A program made the translations under genes and the position numbers. Of a stretch of 64,000 nucleotides of DNA, positions 22,243 through 34,266 are shown piece by piece (position 1 is the first letter of the stretch; the number at the start of each line of letters is the position of its first letter). The notes under the pieces were generated by a model. It saw only the letters and a program-made list of their open reading frames with translations, was not told where the DNA came from and ran no database searches. The stretch spans positions 3,224,001 to 3,288,000 of the forward strand of contig OX637800.1 of assembly GCA_951802425.1 (NCBI GenBank), written 5' to 3'. This stretch comes from Clavaria fumosa (lineage: Eukaryota > Basidiomycota > Agaricomycetes > Agaricales > Clavariaceae).

Positions 22243-24550
22243 TCAGAAATCCCAAAGCGTTCCCTGTTGCCCTTCAGTTAAAACATGGCAACTGGTCACA
22301 ATCGGAATATTACGCACAAAAGCGGGTATGCCCGCCTCCTTGCATCCCTCCATCATCTCCTTGTTGCCGTTCCAATTCGAAGTGATGAAGACGACCTCTG
22401 CGCGCCACGACGCGTACACCTCTTTGATGAGCTTCATGGTATCTGGGCGCCCTCCTGTTACGCATAGATGGCTGATGTTCAGCAAAAAGCACCATGGCAC
22501 CAGCAAATGACTCATTACCTCGCTGCTTCGAATCCCAAAGGGTCACTCGGTCGTCTGGTACTAAATGTTTATCGATGAGGCCTTTCATCGTCGGACCGAA
22601 GGTCTTTTCTTGATCAGAGCCGATCCAGATCAGGTACCTACATGGGGTAAGTGCCTCGAGGACAAACAAATGGAGACAAATTTACCAATGTGGACTCTGC
22701 GAAGATAAAAGTCAGAATCCGCACACGATCAATGGAAAGATGCGCTCCCACTTGAAGGCAAGTCGACAGCGCAGCACCAAGGCCTGTTCCTGTGCATATA
22801 CGGATGCCGCGAGAGTACAGCGTTGTTGTATTTGAGACTCCTGCGAACTGCGGCACGAATAAACGGTCTCAGAGATAAGGCTTCGACAACCGCTCCAAGC
22901 CTCGCACCTTAACCTCGCGTGTCCAGAGATATTTTGGGGGGTCGTTGACGAGCGCGCGGGTAAAGTCGCCTTGCACCCCACAAATCAAGTAGTGGCAGTC
23001 CGCCTTCTTACCCTCCCTGCATTAGGACGAGGAATCAGCATACAACTGGCGCAACTCAGGGCAAAAACTACGCACGAGACTATGCCGAAGGCGTGGTATT
23101 CCATGATTGACTCTCGTGATATCCTGGCCAACAGCCCCTGTTGCATGCCTCGCTTGAACCGGAGGATCACGACTTTCGACGAGGGCTGGGTGGAACAACG
23201 ATAAGCTGCGAACGACGGCGCTGCGCCTGGGGAGGAAGAGATGCTCACGATCTCAACGTCGACAGGCACTTTTCGGACCGTAACCCATGGAATTACCACC
23301 CTGAAAAACAAACGTCAGCTGAAAGCGGACAACAGGTGCGAAAATGGACGCTCACAAAACCGTCATGAAGAACACGAACCAGTAGTCTTGCTGGCGAATG
23401 AGATGGAGCCCACCCATGCTCCAGGAGCGTGTATTAGGGTCATAACTGTCATCCAGAACGACAAATACCCAAGCTGAGATAAATGTCAGCGACGAATGGC
23501 GAATCGGCGACCAATAGTAAACGAACTGCAAAGCAGCCCAAGCCATCCAATGAACCGATGATGGCGCTCGAAAACACTAGTTAAAAAAAGAAACGGTAAA
23601 AAATATTGGATTATGGAAAGCGGAGCGCCGTACTTGTGATGCGTGTTGCGCACCCAAGGGAAGGCGCTGACTATGCTGATAATGACGGCAAGGTTCGTGA
23701 CCACTCCCATGACAATGACTGCATCATGTGTGTTCTTGTGGTCGATGATCACATAGGTCACTTTCCATATCAGCCAGATACAGCCCGAGGTCGCACAGCC
23801 TGAGTGAACCCCGCCCAAATGCTGCAGCACCGAGGTGCAGCCGAGGCGGAACCAGAGTGGTGGCCACTAAAAAACGGTACAATATTAACACATGGGCCAA
23901 AGAAGCTAGCAAAACACATACCTTGGCAAAGAACGTGTTGACAATCAGGTACAAAAACCGTCCAAAGAGTTCATTCCGCATGAGGATGGCCATCATCAGG
24001 TTCCCGAGGACAAGTGCGCCGGTATATTTGCGGGCATATATCCATATGTTCAACGCTGCGAGGAGGACCCCTATCATGTTGAGGGTTACGACGAAGGTGA
24101 AGAATTTACTGCGGTGATCGCATGTGAATCTCCCCCCTTTGAGAAAGACTGAACTAACCGGTATGTGTTGAACCACAACTGGAACCTGATCCATCGGCAG
24201 ACCTTGCGCTTTGCTGGCTTTTTGGGTAACGCGACGAGTGCCTTCTCCGGGACTGGCACAACAGCGACGGAGACTCTATCACCGGCAACGGTGTCTTGCT
24301 TCCCCACCAGTCTAGTCACAGCGGGTGCAGGTTTGTCGGGTGGTGGTGGAAATGCGTCGCTTGAACTGTTGATGGCTATGCCCTTGGCTGGGTAAAAAAG
24401 ATCTGTGTCTGGTAGCTCATCGCCGTCGTGGAAGTTGGACGGTGGAAGCTGCGGTGAGCTGCCTGAAGAGCTGTCCGAGAGGTGGGGGCCAACGGAACCC
24501 TTCTCCGGATCGTGATTGAAGTGCTGAAGGGAGGTTGAACAGGTAGACAT
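22243..24550 (-). CDS. TmpA-like integral membrane oxidoreductase
   Basis: Thirteen exons on the minus strand, all joinable in phase, start at ATG 24550 and stop at 22243. A Ser/Pro-rich cytosolic N-terminus is followed by several hydrophobic segments (24108 to about 23480) with conserved text such as WFRLGCTSVL, AFPWVRNTHH and FERHHRFIGW. A C-terminal nucleotide-binding part follows, with RGMQQGLLARIS, GVQGDFT, RGIRICTGTGLGAALST, WIGSDQEKTFGP and the ending GIPAFGTLWDF. This arrangement resembles the fungal TmpA / NRPS-associated ferric-reductase-like family of plasma-membrane flavin oxidoreductases, which in Aspergillus affects developmental signalling. One exon is only 11 bases (22686-22696). 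The introns are about 50-70 bases. No stop or frame break is needed. Confidence 0.85.
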
Positions 24551-27500
24551 TGAGTTACGCGGCGCAATGAAGGTGGGCGAGAGAGTGATAGGATGGGACG
24601 TGGGTTCTTATCTTCCACAACAACTTGGCGACTTTACCTGTGAGAGGCGTAACGACATATCAGGGCTGCTTATATTGGCTGAGAGGCTGGATATACACAC
24701 CCAAGGAGTTGACCATTTTTGGACGTTTCCGTAATACTGTCCTAAGCCACACACCATCCTACGCCGGGGTGACATCTGATTCATGCGCAGCTAAAAAGAA
24801 CGTGAATGGCTGAGTCCGAGAACGATGTTGAGAATCATATTCGGAGCGACGCACCTGTCAAATCTGTCATCACACAGATGATATCACGTAACGACCAATC
24901 TCCGAGCGGGGCGCAATCTAGTCCCGTGAGTCAAATCCTGGCCGCCGATGGACTTAGATTGCACCAACTGAGCTGCTCCTCTAATGCTGTGGTCGATCAT
25001 GTTTTGCCAGAGGTAGAAATCAGTACGCGCCCGCACGGCAAATTCAGAACGTTGGTATGCCCCATAATAGGTCGAATTAGACAAGCTACGGCCTCGGCTG
25101 GCCCATATCAAAGAACCGGAAGCATCCGAATGATTTCCCGTTACAACCGCAGAATGTGTGGGTTTGCAGACACCGAAGGTGGAAAGCACCGTGAGGGTGC
25201 AATGTACGTACACTCTGATACTGCAGCATGTGTGACGCACTCACGATCCCACAGTCGAATTTTGCGGCGTCCATAAGTACCCAGCGGCAGAGGGAAAGAA
25301 TAAACGATACAGAAGTGCAATTAGCCCGAAGGAAAGCGTAAATGTGTGACCGTGACTTCTGTGACATGCGCGATACGACAAGGCGCGACTGAAGTATTAA
25401 GTGTTGGTTAATCCAAGAGGGCGAAAGTCTAAGGTGTTCTATGACCCCAATGCCAATGACATTGCGACCCAGTTCGAGGATTATGTCCTCCAGGCGCTGA
25501 TGACGATAACTTTGCGGGTATACGAGACGGAGGTGCTTTTGCACATGATGCACACGGGCAGGATGCTCCTTCCGCAAACAACCCAGAGTTACCAGACACG
25601 GACACAGAAGAAAATAGCAATGCGATGGCTACACAACCTATTGATGAGCGGCCGCAAACCTTGAGAAATTCATGGATACAGTAGCCAGTTTCTTGGCCGT
25701 TGCTTGACTATCGAGGGGCTCCAAACATTCCACGTCACCCGGAATGGAATGAAACTCATTCGGACCGGGATGCCCCGTAACTAACTACCGAGTTGCCACA
25801 AACTCTTGCCCATATCCTGTCTCACCTGTTTCGCGTCAGCGTAGATGCTAGCAGATCCGCCGATGGTATCGCAATCGTAATACTAGCTTATCTTAGAGCG
25901 TACGGCCCTCGGGCGTCACCGTCAATGGCCGCACGCAGCCTTTCACCCTTTTAGAGAGGAACTCGCGTCTCGCATGCGTCCGGCGTGGGGTAGCTTGTTG
26001 AACGTCGTCAGTTTCAAAAAGGCGCTTATCACTCATCAAACAATCTGTGGCAGTATGGTAAACCCCGAAGTCTGAGAAGTTATATGCATCGAATAATGAT
26101 CATTGATTGGTACTATCAATTCTAGCACGGATTTGCAGTGCATCAGAGAGCTCCCAGATCCGTTCCTTACCGGCGGCGGACTCGCAGCTCGGCGAAGCCT
26201 CCATTGTATTGATGTAAACATCCGTTCCGAGAGGTGGTATACAGGGGTTCACATAAAGCCATTACTCCTTGTCAGACTTCTTCGTCACGAAGACACATGC
26301 CTACGACTCAAACATTGAGTATACACAGACCATTTGCGCGCGATAAGGCCATCACCTCCACATGTTTTCTGACGACCTTGTCTACCACGATCGAAAACGC
26401 TTCGATTAGGTCGGAGGAGAAGCTGCCGAGCACGTTGATCGCGGCTCTTAGATCCCACCCACGAAATTCTCGCGCAGCGAGCTTACTTCAGCGTCACCGA
26501 GCGCCCCGAGGTTTTCACGTTCAGTGAGCTTCGTCATTGTCCAACAACGGGTGAGCGACGGATTCGCGACTGCGTGGCAAGGAGGGCGGTAGTGACGTAC
26601 ACGCCCCCTTGTTGATCGGTAAGCAAGAGATGGGCGCGGGCTGGTGTCGCACTCCACCCGTGCGCGCTCACCACCATCATTTACTAGACAATGCTGATGT
26701 GAATTGCTCACGCGCTCTCAAGCAATTCGATTCGATTTGCCCTCAACCCTAGAGTGATTTGCAGGCCTCGCGTGCCACCGGATCCTGCGGACCGTGTTCA
26801 CAGCATTGCCACTCACACGATGAAGACGCTTTGGTTCTGGGGCAGGCCGGCAAGTCGGCGGCCGTCGTGAGAATTCGGATTTTGTGTTCTATCGGCGTGG
26901 CAGCGAAAGTAGGTTTGTGGTTCTCATAGCTCATCCTAGGGTTAGGTAAGAAAAGTCTTTTAGTTGACAAGATAAGCGCAACCACACGATCTTTGCTCAG
27001 TTCGTACGTCGCTCAAATCTTCAACTTATCATCATGAACTTTGCTAATGACTTACTTACTGATGTTCAGAACGCCCAGATATTGTGCGTCTCACGCAGAT
27101 CTACGAAGGTTTCTTTGTTTCCTCCCCACAATACGTGACAGTTTTCTGCTATGCCCAAGTCCGATCGAATCGTCCTCACTCGGAATTGGTGATTTGGGCT
27201 TTCGTGTGATTCGATCGCATCCCGACGCCCCTGGAGTTCTTGCCTGCTGCCTCTTCTGCTTCCGGTAGAACCGCGTTACAGTGTACCTAACAATGGTTAA
27301 TTCTGCGCCTCCGCAGCGAAGATATTTAAAATCTCCATTTAGCTCATGCAAGGTCAAAAGAGCACCGTAACCGTCATCGCAAGTGCACCCGGTCGAGCCG
27401 AACGGGAGAAGAGGAATTTGCTTGGGGTGCAGTCCGAGTGTGGCCTCTTGTTCACGTCATTCGCCGTTCGAGCAACACGGTCCGCCTATGGTAATCGACA

Positions 27501-28699
27501 GCCGCTCGATCCGGCCGGTATCCCCTCCTCGCCAGCTTGAACCAAACGACAATTCGTGTTTGTTGCTAATGCAAAAAGTCTAGGCACAAAAAGCCTGGCA
27601 GAACAATCCGGATTCTACCGCAGTGTTCGTCCTCGAATGGGGCAAGGAACTTGATCCTCCGAAGATGAGCTGTAAGGTCTCTTCCACCGGGTGGCGTCCA
27701 TTGTAAAGCCGATAGAGCCACATAACCTTGTTGGTGATATAAATGTCTCATGCAAACTTAAGCGAACTGCTAAGCCCATGGTCTTTTTTTCTCTTTCAGT
27801 TGGACCATTAGACAAAGCCGAACATGAAGGCTCGCGTTCTCGGGCAATGTTACTAACTATGCCTTTCCCGCGCCGGCGCTTGATTTTTGTCAGTGGATGC
27901 ACGTGGCGACGTATCACCGATCGGCCGTTCTAAGGACGGTACGTCATCCGAGCCTCAAAACCACTTTGTCAGAATCATTCTCGGTTCCCCTACACCAGTA
28001 ATACCCGGCGGTATTGAGCGATGAATTCGTGCTCATTGATTGGATATCGAAAGGACAGTTAACGCTTAGGTGTGGGACAACGTCAATTTTGCCAAATGCA
28101 AAGGACTCTCGCCACCCATTATAAGTCTTATGTGCGTATACATGCGACACTGACAATGCCCTCTACGGCGCCCCGTTAGACAGCGCAATCCCAAGATGTT
28201 AGTTATGAGGTGTCTTACCCACGTTGCTGATGAGGCACCCTGACAAACCTCTCTACAGTGCTTCGCTAGCACTGTGATTTGCCATACTCGTACCTCCGGC
28301 AATGGCTCCTGAATCGTTTATTCATCACCCAGGAATCGCCACATTCTCAAGCACTTTATATTGTATTTGGTAATTTGTCATTACCTAGTGATTGACTGGT
28401 TGGACCGCTTGGCTGTTCGCCAGAAGTTCTGCGCGCCTCCAACCAGCTGGATGTGCGCTCACATGTCACCGCTGGATTCGATTAAATTTCCATTTTCCTG
28501 GATCAGACAGCGTTGGCGCCTTTCTGTGGGCATCTTCTAGTAACCCTTTTGGATCGTATGCCTAACGGCGACAACGGGTGCCACTAGACATCAGACGTTC
28601 GCCAACTTCTTTACGGGCAAGTTGTTGCGTATTCGCTATAAGGTTTAGTCGGAGTCCCAATTTTTACCCTTTTACCGTAGCGCATCACGCCACTACACT
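24551..28699. other. 4.1-kb stretch without a recognisable gene
   Basis: The longest open frames are about 160 codons, overlap on both strands and match no family I recognise. Composition is balanced and CpG-rich, unlike the decayed elements to the left, so it is not an old CpG-depleted repeat. A 16-base imperfect inverted repeat lies at 24910-24965. Nothing else stands out. Confidence 0.5.
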
Positions 28700-28860
28700 T
28701 CTCAGTATTGAATAATACTGAGATGTGAGTGTTAGCCCTTTTTTCATATTCTCTTTTATGTTGCTCATTACATGGGACTACTAGACACTTCATCTTTTAG
28801 GTACCTGGATTGTCTAACTTCTCAGTATTGAATAATACTGAGATACACTTCATCTTTTAG
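28700..28860. repeat. Duplicated 24-bp palindrome upstream of the copia gag
   Basis: A palindrome with stem TCTCAGTATT and a 4-base loop occurs identically at 28700-28723 and 28820-28843. The tail ACACTTCATCTTTTAG occurs at 28785-28800 and 28845-28860. The pair lies just 5' of element D and may belong to its LTR or leader, but an LTR boundary could not be fixed. Confidence 0.7.
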
Positions 28861-28922
28861 TCTCTAAGGATGGTCGTAGGGAGAAATCTCTATAGATTAT
28901 GAGACCCGGTACTACGCTCGAT

Positions 28923-30124
28923 ATGGCCACCCCCACCAGCTCCCCACTTACCATACCTAAACTATCCGATGATGGCTCGAATTGGGTTGAATACGAAGAT
29001 CGTACCCGAACAGCCATGGGGTCCCGAGGGCTCATACACCATATCAAAGGTACTGCTAGACGACCGAAAGATCTCGACCTCAGAGAAGGTGTCCCAGTTA
29101 CCTCTACAGGCACCAAGGCTACTGAGGATGAGATCGAAGCAAGAGAGAGGAAGATAGATGAATTCGATCAAAAGGAGTACACAGCTCGCCACGTTATCCA
29201 ATCGACAGTATCACCCTGTCTGGCTTCCCTACTAAAAGGAAAAACTGCTAAGGAGATGTGGGACACTGTCAGGAGCGATGCGACGTCGAAATCGACAATG
29301 CACTTACTTGACATTAAATGCTGCCTACAACACCTAAGCTGCCCTGAGGAAGGAGATGTCAAGGAACATCTCGAGCAAATAGTCTGCCTACGAGATGAAC
29401 TCGCAGGAATGGGATCCCTGGTCTCGGATGATGAATTCAGCACCATGATACTAGGGTCCCTACCACCAAGCTACCGACTACTACTATCCTCTATAGTGCA
29501 CTCTGCATCTGTTAACAAGAACAAGATCGAACCTACCGAACTCATGCGCATCATTCTCGAAGAAGCCGCACACCGAACCATAGCTGAGCACTCTGGTAAC
29601 CAAGGAGATACGGCCCTCTACACAAAAGGAAATAAACAAGACCCCAAGAAGAAACAAAAATCACACACCGACGCAAAGTGTGACAACTGTGACAAGTCCG
29701 GCCACATCAAAGCTGACTGCTTCAAAAAGGGTGGTGGAAAAGAGGGTCAATACCCAGCCTGGTGGCGAAAGAGTGGCAAGAAAAGTTCAGCGAATACTGC
29801 CACCTCTTCAGATAAACAAGAGGATGCATCTTACTCCTTCAAATGCACATCAGACTATGCAGACATGATCGACGATAAGAGTGCGAAACTGGAAGTTGAA
29901 GCCATACTCGATAGCGGTGCTGATGTACACTTCTGCCCACATCGCGAGAACTTCAAAAACTTCGTCACAACGCCCCCTCGCCCGGTGATAGCCACAGATG
30001 GATGCACCTTCTATGCCACTGGAAAGGGGGACATCGCAGTCAATCTCCCAAATGGCAACAGGACAACACAAGTCACATTGAAGGATGTGCGATACTCACC
30101 AGATTTAGCATTCACCCTAATATC
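28923..30124 (+). CDS. Ty1/copia gag and start of pol (element D), part 1
   Basis: A continuous open frame starts at ATG 28923 (upstream in-frame ATG at 28899) with the copia gag opening (IPKLSDDGSNWVEYEDR). It passes the UBN2-type core (HLEQIVCLRDELAGMG, MILGSLPPSYR) and a CCHC knuckle (CDNCDKSGHIKADC, about 29678-29720). The protease motif is ILDSGADVHFCPH, and the GAG-pre-integrase region begins at DVRYSPDLAFTLIS. It is cut by element C at 30124 and resumes at 36724. No stop codon interrupts it and CpG is kept, unlike elements A and B. The product packages RNA and processes the polyprotein. The tail past 30125 read in this frame is LTR sequence. Confidence 0.88.
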
Positions 30125-30704
30125 TGTCAGTCCGAGTCCCTCACAGAAGCGAGAAGGGGAAAGAAGCTCGATTTCAATGTGAGGACCTACACTCATTACA
30201 AAGACATTATATATACTGGGGGAAGGGGGCTGTGTAGGAGGTGAGTCATAAGTAAGAGAAACGAGGCTACGCGCTCTGAGTCGTGCGGGATAGGGGAGGC
30301 AGTAAAGGGGAAAGGGGATGCCAAATAAAGAAGGTAGCGGCGAGGTACGAATGTGGGGAGGGCGACAGGGGGGATGCTTGGCGCGGTCTTGGCTGCCCGA
30401 GGGGAGACCTCAATTAGGCCCGTTTAGGTTAGATTGATTGATGGGGGACGTCAGAGGCATTTTTGCTGATCCGCCTCCATCACAAATTGCAAAGCATGGG
30501 AAATCACAAGGAACGTGGGTGGGGGCACATGATGGGTGCTGTTCGCGGGCCTGTAGGCGCCTGGGAAGCCGCGGGCGTGGAGTTGAGGTCGTGGGTGGGC
30601 ACTTAAGGTTGCGGGTGGTCACGTGATCCCATACTCGGTCCTCATAACCAGCTCCTAGCGCGTTGTGGACTCAGTGACAGCGGCTTACGTAATGGATCCT
30701 GACA
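30125..30704 (-). repeat. 3' LTR of element C
   Basis: This 580-bp LTR is about 20 bases longer than the 5' copy near 30595, within a GGTCGTGGGTGGGCAC-like stretch. The self-priming complement has decayed here from ATTTCAACGT to ATTTCAATGT, a CpG change. Confidence 0.93.
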
Positions 30705-30715
30705 TGGCCCCCTCC

Positions 30716-33700
30716 TCAAGGCTGGGCGTCTCGACCGGTCAATCGTGCCTTGTCCGGGTGTTTGAGGAAGAAGTTGCGGAGGAGAATTGCGGTGTTGGTA
30801 AGGTTCTGGCGGGGTTCCCAGGTATTTTCTTCGATGGGGTAGCCTAGCCACTTCACCAGGTACTTCACTCCTCGTCCTACTTTCTTCACATCCAGGATCT
30901 CTTCGACGTCATACTCCAAATGGTCGTCGTCGATGGTTGGGGGAGGCAGAGGAGGTCGGGCTTGGGAGGCAAAAGAAGGGGGAATGAATGGGGTTAGGAG
31001 GAGCTCATTGAATACATCATGAATGCGCCAAGCAGGAGGTAGTTTGAGGCGATACCCAGCTGGTCCTACTTTCTCGATGACGGCAAAAGGCCCAGCCCGT
31101 TTGTTGTCAAGTTTCTTATTTGGGTGGTCCATTTTCAAGTTTCGCGTGTTGAGCCAAACTAAGTCTCCCTTCCCATACTCGCAACTGGGTTGTTTTCCGC
31201 TGTCGTAGCTTTTCTTCATTGCCAGCACGGCTTTCTCCATGGCTTCTTTGGCAGCACATCGCAACTCTTCCAACTTCGCCATCCACTCATCAGCAGCTGG
31301 GTTCACCTCCATCCGCGGGTGTATACCTCCATTCCAGGGGTGTCGACCATAGTCCAGGAAGAAAGGCGTGTAGCCTGTCGCGGAATGTTCCCGGTTATTC
31401 AACGTGAATTCCGCTGTGCTTAACCACTCCGCCCAATCGTCCTGGAGATGGTCGACATATCCCCGTAGGTAGGTCTCGATCTCCTGATTCACTCATTCTG
31501 TTTGTCCGTCAGTTTGGGGATGGAAGGTGGTGCTCGGGTTAGCCTTTATCCCAATCATCCGGTAGAATTCCTTCATGAATCAAGAGACGAACTGCAGACC
31601 ACGATCGCTGACGACCTTCTGGGGGATTCCGTGGTTCCGGAATACTCGGTCGCGGAGGATTCTTGCTGCTCCCAGACTTGTCAAGTCGAAACTGATTGCT
31701 TCGATGAGCGTGCGCTTAGTGAATTTGTCAATGATCACAAGGATGGAGTCAAACCCGCGGGATTGCGGTAACGGTCCTACTATGTCCCAGCTGATCGCCC
31801 ACCATGGGCCGTTTGGGACTGGATGCGGGTATAGAGGCGCGGTGCGTTTGGTTCGATCGGGCTTGGTTCTCTGGCAACCTTCGCACCCAGACACGTACTT
31901 CTCCACATCCTTCACCATCTCGGGCCACCAGTAGGCCTTGACCATCGCGGCCTTCATTTTCTTTATTCCAGGGTGTCCCGCGATGGGAAGATCGTGTTCG
32001 TAGTTGAGCACCACCTCGCGAACAGTTGCGGGTATCCACACAGTGTTGTTTCTCCACCAAAGCCCAAGGCGGTCTCACGTCCAGCTGTCATCAATCTCCG
32101 TGGGCTTCGTGACGTGTTCCGCGCTCTTTTTCTGGAGGAGCGTCTCCATTTCCGAGGTAAAGCTGGTACGTACATCCATGTCGGTGGGGAGCATCTGGAC
32201 GGGGGCATCTTCCTCGGCAGCGTCTCCATAGTCTGGCCTTCGCGAGAGGGTGTCGGCTTTGGTGTTGCTTTTGCCAGTCCGGTACTTGATCTCGAAGTCA
32301 AAACTTTGGAGTTCTCCATACCAGCATATCTGTCGTGGCTTCAGTTTTTGGGGCTTTCTGAAGTACTGCAGGTTGGCATGGTCCGTCCAAATCTCGAATG
32401 TCTCATCCACTCCCACGAGGTACACTCTCCACTCTCTTAAAGCCCTGATGACCGCGAGGAGCTCTTTATCATAGACATCATAATTTTTCTCGGTGGCTGT
32501 GAGGGCCTCGGAGATGTAGTCGACTGGTCTCCAGGTTCCATCAGGCTGCTGCTGTGAAAGAACTCCACCTGTCGCGAGGTTACTCGCGTCCGTTTCTACC
32601 TTCCACTTGCCCGTGTCCTGGGGGGTAGGGCGAGGACTGGGGCTGAGACGAGCGCTCCTTTCACATCCAGGAAAGCCGCGACCTGTTCGCTCTGCCAACA
32701 CCAGGGGATGTTGCCAGTGAGCTTAAACAGGGGTTTGGCTCGTGTGGACAGATTGGGGATGAATCTCCGCAAGTGGTTGACCATTCCCAGGAAGCGTTGG
32801 AGTTCTTTGACGTTTCGGGGCACGGGCCAGTTTCGGATGGCTTCCGCCTTGGCCGGGTCATGCTCGAGGCGATTGTGCGAGAGCCTGAGCCCAAGGTAGA
32901 ACACCTCAGCCTTCTCAAACTCACATTTACTTAGCCGGAGGCACAGCCCATTCTCATGGAATCTCTGCAGGACTCAGTCCATCCAGTAACGGTGGGTCGC
33001 GAGATCATCCGCGAAGATGATGATGTCATTGATGTACGCGAGGACGTGTCCGCCGGCAATCTCCTCTCTCAGGATGTGGTTCATGAACCTCTGAAAGGTC
33101 GCGGGGGCATTCTGGAGTCCGAACCACATTACCGTAGGTTCGAACAAACCTCGCGACGTTAAGAATGCGCATCTCTCCTGGTGCCCCTCCCACAGCCTCA
33201 TAGACGGAAATCCCCCCTTCGCATCAATCTTGGAGAAGATCCTGGCTCCACGCAGCTTGTCTACACAGTCGTGGATGCGTGGCAGTGGGAACTTATCTTT
33301 GATCAGAAATGAATTGAGGCACGAATAGTTGATGATTGGTCGGAGTTTGTCCTTTTCTCACTTGAAAAAGAACGGACTGGCATAGGGTGATTTGGAAGGT
33401 CTTATTCTCCCTGATGCGAGCTGCTCGTCGATCCACCTGTTCATCTCAATCGTCTCTTCTCTTGTCAGCGAGTATAGTTTGGAGGATAAGTGCCCCGGGT
33501 CCTCACAGAACTCGATCTTAATGTCAAAATCGGGTCACGGCTTGGGTAATTCATCCCACTTCGCTTCGCTGAAGACCATTGGGTATAGCGACGGCCAGTC
33601 GGGCATGTCTCCAGAGTCCGAAAAGCGGATTTCCATAGTTGTTTGTAGTGCATTATCCCATACACTGCCTTTCAGGTAGGCCCAAGGACTTGCGAGGCGC

Positions 33701-34266
33701 GGGTCGAAGTGGCAACTCTGGGGGCAGCGTTTGAAGGAGACCTTCCCTAGTGGCCAGTCGATCTCGGGGTTGTGTTTGGATAGCCAGTCATGCCCCAAGA
33801 TGATCTTGTGCGATTTGGCAGCTCCGAGCAGGAAGTGTATTCGTTCCTGGTGGTCCCCTATCGTTAGCAGGAGGTCGATGCCATGGAGGATCGGTCCGTT
33901 CTTGTTTGCTGAGCCATCCACATTGTACACTTTGATCGGGTTTTGTAGCGGGACAGGTTCCAGCCCAAGTTCCTTACACCAGGCCAGGTCCATAAAACAA
34001 TTGGTACATCCTGAGTCGATCAGCACCTTAACACCTCCCCATTCAGCCGTAGTCAGAGTTTCAAAGTGCGCCGGTAAAGTCAACTCTCTCTTCTGCTTCT
34101 TTGGCTTCTCTTCCACGACTTTTGCCATTCTGTTGTCCTCAAGTTCGTTCGCGCTCCGAGCATGTCTCCGTTGCAAGATCGTGTATTTGGGTATACTTGC
34201 TATGGGTACAGGGGCAGGGGTGGGAACGTTGCTTGTACTATTACAGAGACGCGAGTTCGGACTCAC
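30716..34266 (-). pseudogene. pol of element C: protease, RT, RNase H, integrase, chromodomain
   Basis: Starting at the gag overlap, the protease reads LIDSGCTNCFMD and ILGHDWL. The RT (LRPIINYSCLN, FSKIDAKGGF) has YIND instead of YXDD near 33025-33036: the first Asp codon GAT became AAT in CpG context. RNase H (ETDASNLATGGVLS), an integrase with HHCC-type finger (CEGCQRTKPDRTKR) and a chromodomain (YLVKWLGYP...NTWEPRQN, about 30800-30860) follow. TGA codons occur at 33537, 33360, near 32975, near 32077 and at 31495; the last is the Arg after GQTE, also hit in element B. A frame change lies near 32640. It ends 12 bases before the 3' LTR, leaving no room for an antisense gene. Confidence 0.92.

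Noticed and set aside
22866..22944. In-frame TGA (near 22877) in the TmpA-like gene, first read as a nonsense mutation
   Set aside because: A GT-AG intron starting GTTAAGGTGC and ending GCCGCAG removes it and restores the family text TRE|FAGVSN in phase.
24910..24985. Possible tRNA gene on the minus strand
   Set aside because: An A-box-like CAGCTCAGTTGG is present, but the B box does not fit and the inverted repeat pairs outside cloverleaf positions.
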